Source: HGM04593 sp964470845 (GTDB lineage Bacteria; Bacteroidota; Bacteroidia; Bacteroidales; Bacteroidaceae). From it: 7,178 bases of DNA. The position numbers were made by a program, and so were the translations under genes. Shown here piece by piece: positions 5,224 through 7,178 of the stretch (the stretch's first letter is position 1; each line of letters begins with the position of its first letter). The notes under the pieces were generated by a model, which saw nothing but the letters and a program-made list of their open reading frames with translations, was not told the DNA's origin and ran no database searches. Location of the stretch: the NCBI GenBank assembly GCA_964470845.1, contig CAYYEL010000096.1, positions 1-7,178 of the forward strand, written 5' to 3'.

Positions 5224-7178
5224 TTACTTTTTAAGCTCCTCAAGAATTGTCTTTGTGATTGAAGCGCTGAGCTGCTCGTGGTGGTCGTAAACCATTGATG
5301 ATGTTGCACGACCCGAGGTAATTGTACGGAGCGATGTTACATAACCGAACATTTCGGCCAGAGGAACCATTGCTTTTACAATACGAGCACCTGTACGGCT
5401 TGTCTCGAAGCCCTGTACAAGACCACGACGTTTGTTAAGGTCGGCGATTACATCACCCATGCTCTCCTCGGGAGTTACTACCTCAAGACGCATTACAGGC
5501 TCAAGGAGTACGGGGTTGGCCTTGAGACAGGCATTTTTGTAAGCCTGAATAGCACAAACCTCGAATGAGAGCTGGTCAGAGTCAACGGGGTGATAACCAC
5601 CGTCGAGAAGTGTTACTTTGAGGCTGTCCATAGGATAACCTGCGAGTACACCCGACTTAAGGGCGCTCTGGAAGCCCTTCTGTACCGAGGGGATAAACTC
5701 CTTGGGTACGTTACCACCCTTAACCTCGTTAAGGAATTGGAGACCACCCTCTTTGAAGTCCTCATCGGCGGGACCGACTGAAACGAGGATTTTCGCATAT
5801 TTACCCTTACCACCGGTCTGTTTCTTGTAGGTCTCATCAACCTCGACTGTCTCGGTAATTGCCTCTTTGTAGCTAACCTGAGGACGACCTTGGTTACACT
5901 CTACATTGAACTCACGTTTCAGACGGTCGATGATAATTTCGAGGTGAAGCTCACCCATACCCGAGATAATTGTCTGACCCGACTGCTCATCGGTTTTAAC
6001 GGTAAATGTGGGATCCTCCTCGGCGAGCTTGGCAAGACCATTGGCAAGTTTGTCAAGATCTTTCTGTGTCTTAGGCTCAACCGCAATTGAGATAACGGGA
6101 TCGGGGAAGTCCATTGACTCAAGGATGATAGGACCATCCTCGTCGCAAAGTGTATCACCTGTACGAACATCCTTCAAACCGATTACTGCACCTATATCAC
6201 CTGCGGGAAGAATCTCGATAGGATTCTGCTTGTTCGAGTGCATCTGGAACATACGCGAGATACGCTCCTTGCGACCCGAACGCGTGTCATAGATATACGA
6301 ACCCGACTCAAGCTTACCTGAATAAACGCGAACGTAGATAAGACGACCTACGAAGGGGTTTGTAGCAATCTTGAACACGAGAGCAGATGTCTTTTCATCT
6401 ACGCTGGGACGACGCACCTCGGTCTCATCTGTTTTAGGATTAACACCCTCAACAGCTGCTGTATCCAGAGGCGAAGGAAGGAATGCACAAACAAAGTCGA
6501 GCAGAGGTTGAACACCCTTGTTCTTGAACGAAGAACCGCAAGTCATAGGAGTAATCTCCATTGCGAGTGTACCCTTGCGGATAGCTGCGATAAGCTCTTC
6601 CTCGGTGATTGAATCGGGATCGTCGAGAACCTTCATCATCAACTCCTCGTCAAAATCGGCAGCCTTCTCAAGAAGGTGCTCGCGCCACTGATTAGCCTCG
6701 TCAACGAGCTCGGCGGGAATATCGCGTACCTCGTAGTCAAGGTTACCATCGGCATAAACAAGAGCCTTCATTCTGATAAGGTCAACAACGCCCTTGAATG
6801 TCTCCTCGGCACCAATGGGAATTGTTACAGGACAGGGGTTAGCACCAAGAATCTCTTTCATCTGACGCATTACCGAGAAATAATCGGCACCCGAGCGGTC
6901 CATCTTGTTAACGTAGGCGATACGGGGAACATTATACTTGTCTGCCTGACGCCATACAGTCTCGGACTGAGGCTCAACACCACCTACTGCACAGAATGCA
7001 GCGATAGCACCGTCAAGGACACGGAGTGAACGCTCAACCTCGGCGGTAAAGTCAACGTGTCCCGGAGTATCAATCAGGTTGAACTTATACTGTTGATCTT
7101 TCCAAGTCCAGAATGTGGTTGTAGCAGCAGAGGTAATTGTAATACCACGCTCCTGCTCCTGCTCCATCCAGTCCATTG
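5224..7178 (-). CDS. fusA: Translation elongation factor EF-G, 5' end missing
   Basis: EF-G is the GTPase that moves tRNAs and mRNA through the ribosome and helps recycle ribosomes. The frame is open to the right edge; the Met at 7176 aligns with E. coli residue 50, so about 49 residues, including the P-loop, lie outside. Counting from that Met: switch I GITITSAATT (11-20), G3 DTPGH (36-40, catalytic His40), G4 NKMD (90-93), G5 GSSFKNKG (214-221). Domain II spans about 262-350, III 355-430, IV 433-555 with the tip loop GGYHPVDS (526-533), and V 556-650. All GTPase motifs in view are canonical, which with the position before rpsJ argues for the housekeeping EF-G rather than a divergent paralog. 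It ends in tandem TAA TAA (5226-5221). Confidence 0.99.
   Translation of the reverse strand, partial: MDWMEQEQERGITITSAATTTFWTWKDQQYKFNLIDTPGHVDFTAEVERSLRVLDGAIAAFCAVGGVEPQSETVWRQADKYNVPRIAYVNKMDRSGADYFSVMRQMKEILGANPCPVTIPIGAEETFKGVVDLIRMKALVYADGNLDYEVRDIPAELVDEANQWREHLLEKAADFDEELMMKVLDDPDSITEEELIAAIRKGTLAMEITPMTCGSSFKNKGVQPLLDFVCAFLPSPLDTAAVEGVNPKTDETEVRRPSVDEKTSALVFKIATNPFVGRLIYVRVYSGKLESGSYIYDTRSGRKERISRMFQMHSNKQNPIEILPAGDIGAVIGLKDVRTGDTLCDEDGPIILESMDFPDPVISIAVEPKTQKDLDKLANGLAKLAEEDPTFTVKTDEQSGQTIISGMGELHLEIIIDRLKREFNVECNQGRPQVSYKEAITETVEVDETYKKQTGGKGKYAKILVSVGPADEDFKEGGLQFLNEVKGGNVPKEFIPSVQKGFQSALKSGVLAGYPMDSLKVTLLDGGYHPVDSDQLSFEVCAIQAYKNACLKANPVLLEPVMRLEVVTPEESMGDVIADLNKRRGLVQGFETSRTGARIVKAMVPLAEMFGYVTSLRTITSGRATSSMVYDHHEQLSASITKTILEELKK

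Noticed and set aside
5181..5232. The fusA-rpsJ stem-loop read as a plus-strand intrinsic terminator, since T-rich sequence (TGTTTTATTACTTTTT) follows it on that strand
   Set aside because: No plus-strand gene ends here, and the T-rich part is largely the fusA stops and lysine codons. A bidirectional role cannot be excluded but has no support.
6676..7029. Plus-strand open frame of 117 codons opposite fusA, with similar minus-strand frames at 5613-5840 and 5919-6170
   Set aside because: These overlap conserved EF-G domains in other frames and show only low-complexity or basic composition.
7149..7165. Short GCTCCT repeat near the right edge
   Set aside because: It is the codon repeat for the conserved EF-G motif EQEQER, not a microsatellite of interest.
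5224..7178. Possible EF-G2-type paralog that acts without GTP hydrolysis, as described in Bacteroides
   Set aside because: The visible switch I, DTPGH with the catalytic His, NKMD and G5 motifs are canonical, and the gene sits in the housekeeping position before rpsJ. The P-loop is outside the window, so this is not absolute.

Overview
The window is ordinary core-genome sequence: the end of an EF-G gene followed by the first part of the S10 ribosomal-protein operon. Everything is encoded on the minus strand, so transcription runs from the right end to the left. The organism looks like a member of Bacteroidota, most likely order Bacteroidales. Four things point there: the protein sequences (for example the uS3 start MGQKVNPISNRLGIIRGWDS, the uL16 start MLQPKKTK and the uL22 N-terminal extension); fusA sitting directly before rpsJ with no tuf between them; A/T-rich start contexts almost without Shine-Dalgarno motifs; and only TAA stops.

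Layout in transcription order, right to left: fusA (EF-G, 5' end cut by the window edge), a 76-nt spacer with a perfect 12-bp stem-loop, rpsJ, rplC, rplD, rplW, rplB, rpsS, rplV, rpsC, rplP, rpmC, rpsQ, and the first 14 bases of rplN at the left edge. The gene order is the canonical S10 order with nothing inserted or missing. Spacers inside the ribosomal run are 2 to 43 nt, and rplC and rplD overlap by one base (TAATG). No stretch longer than 300 bases lacks a gene.

The products act together. uS10, uS19, uS3 and uS17 go to the 30S subunit; uL3, uL4, uL23, uL2, uL22, uL16 and uL29 go to the 50S subunit; EF-G drives translocation on the finished ribosome. uL22, uL23, uL29 and the uL4 loop line the peptide exit tunnel or its mouth, while uL2, uL3 and uL16 surround the peptidyl-transferase centre. 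I saw no internal promoter matching the Bacteroidota consensus (TAnnTTTG), so the run is probably transcribed from a promoter upstream of fusA, outside this window.

I found no new system here. The points most worth a second look are the fusA-rpsJ stem-loop, the single perfect Shine-Dalgarno motif in front of rplW, an unusual N-terminal segment in uL16, and A-tracts at the starts of rplC and rpsS.
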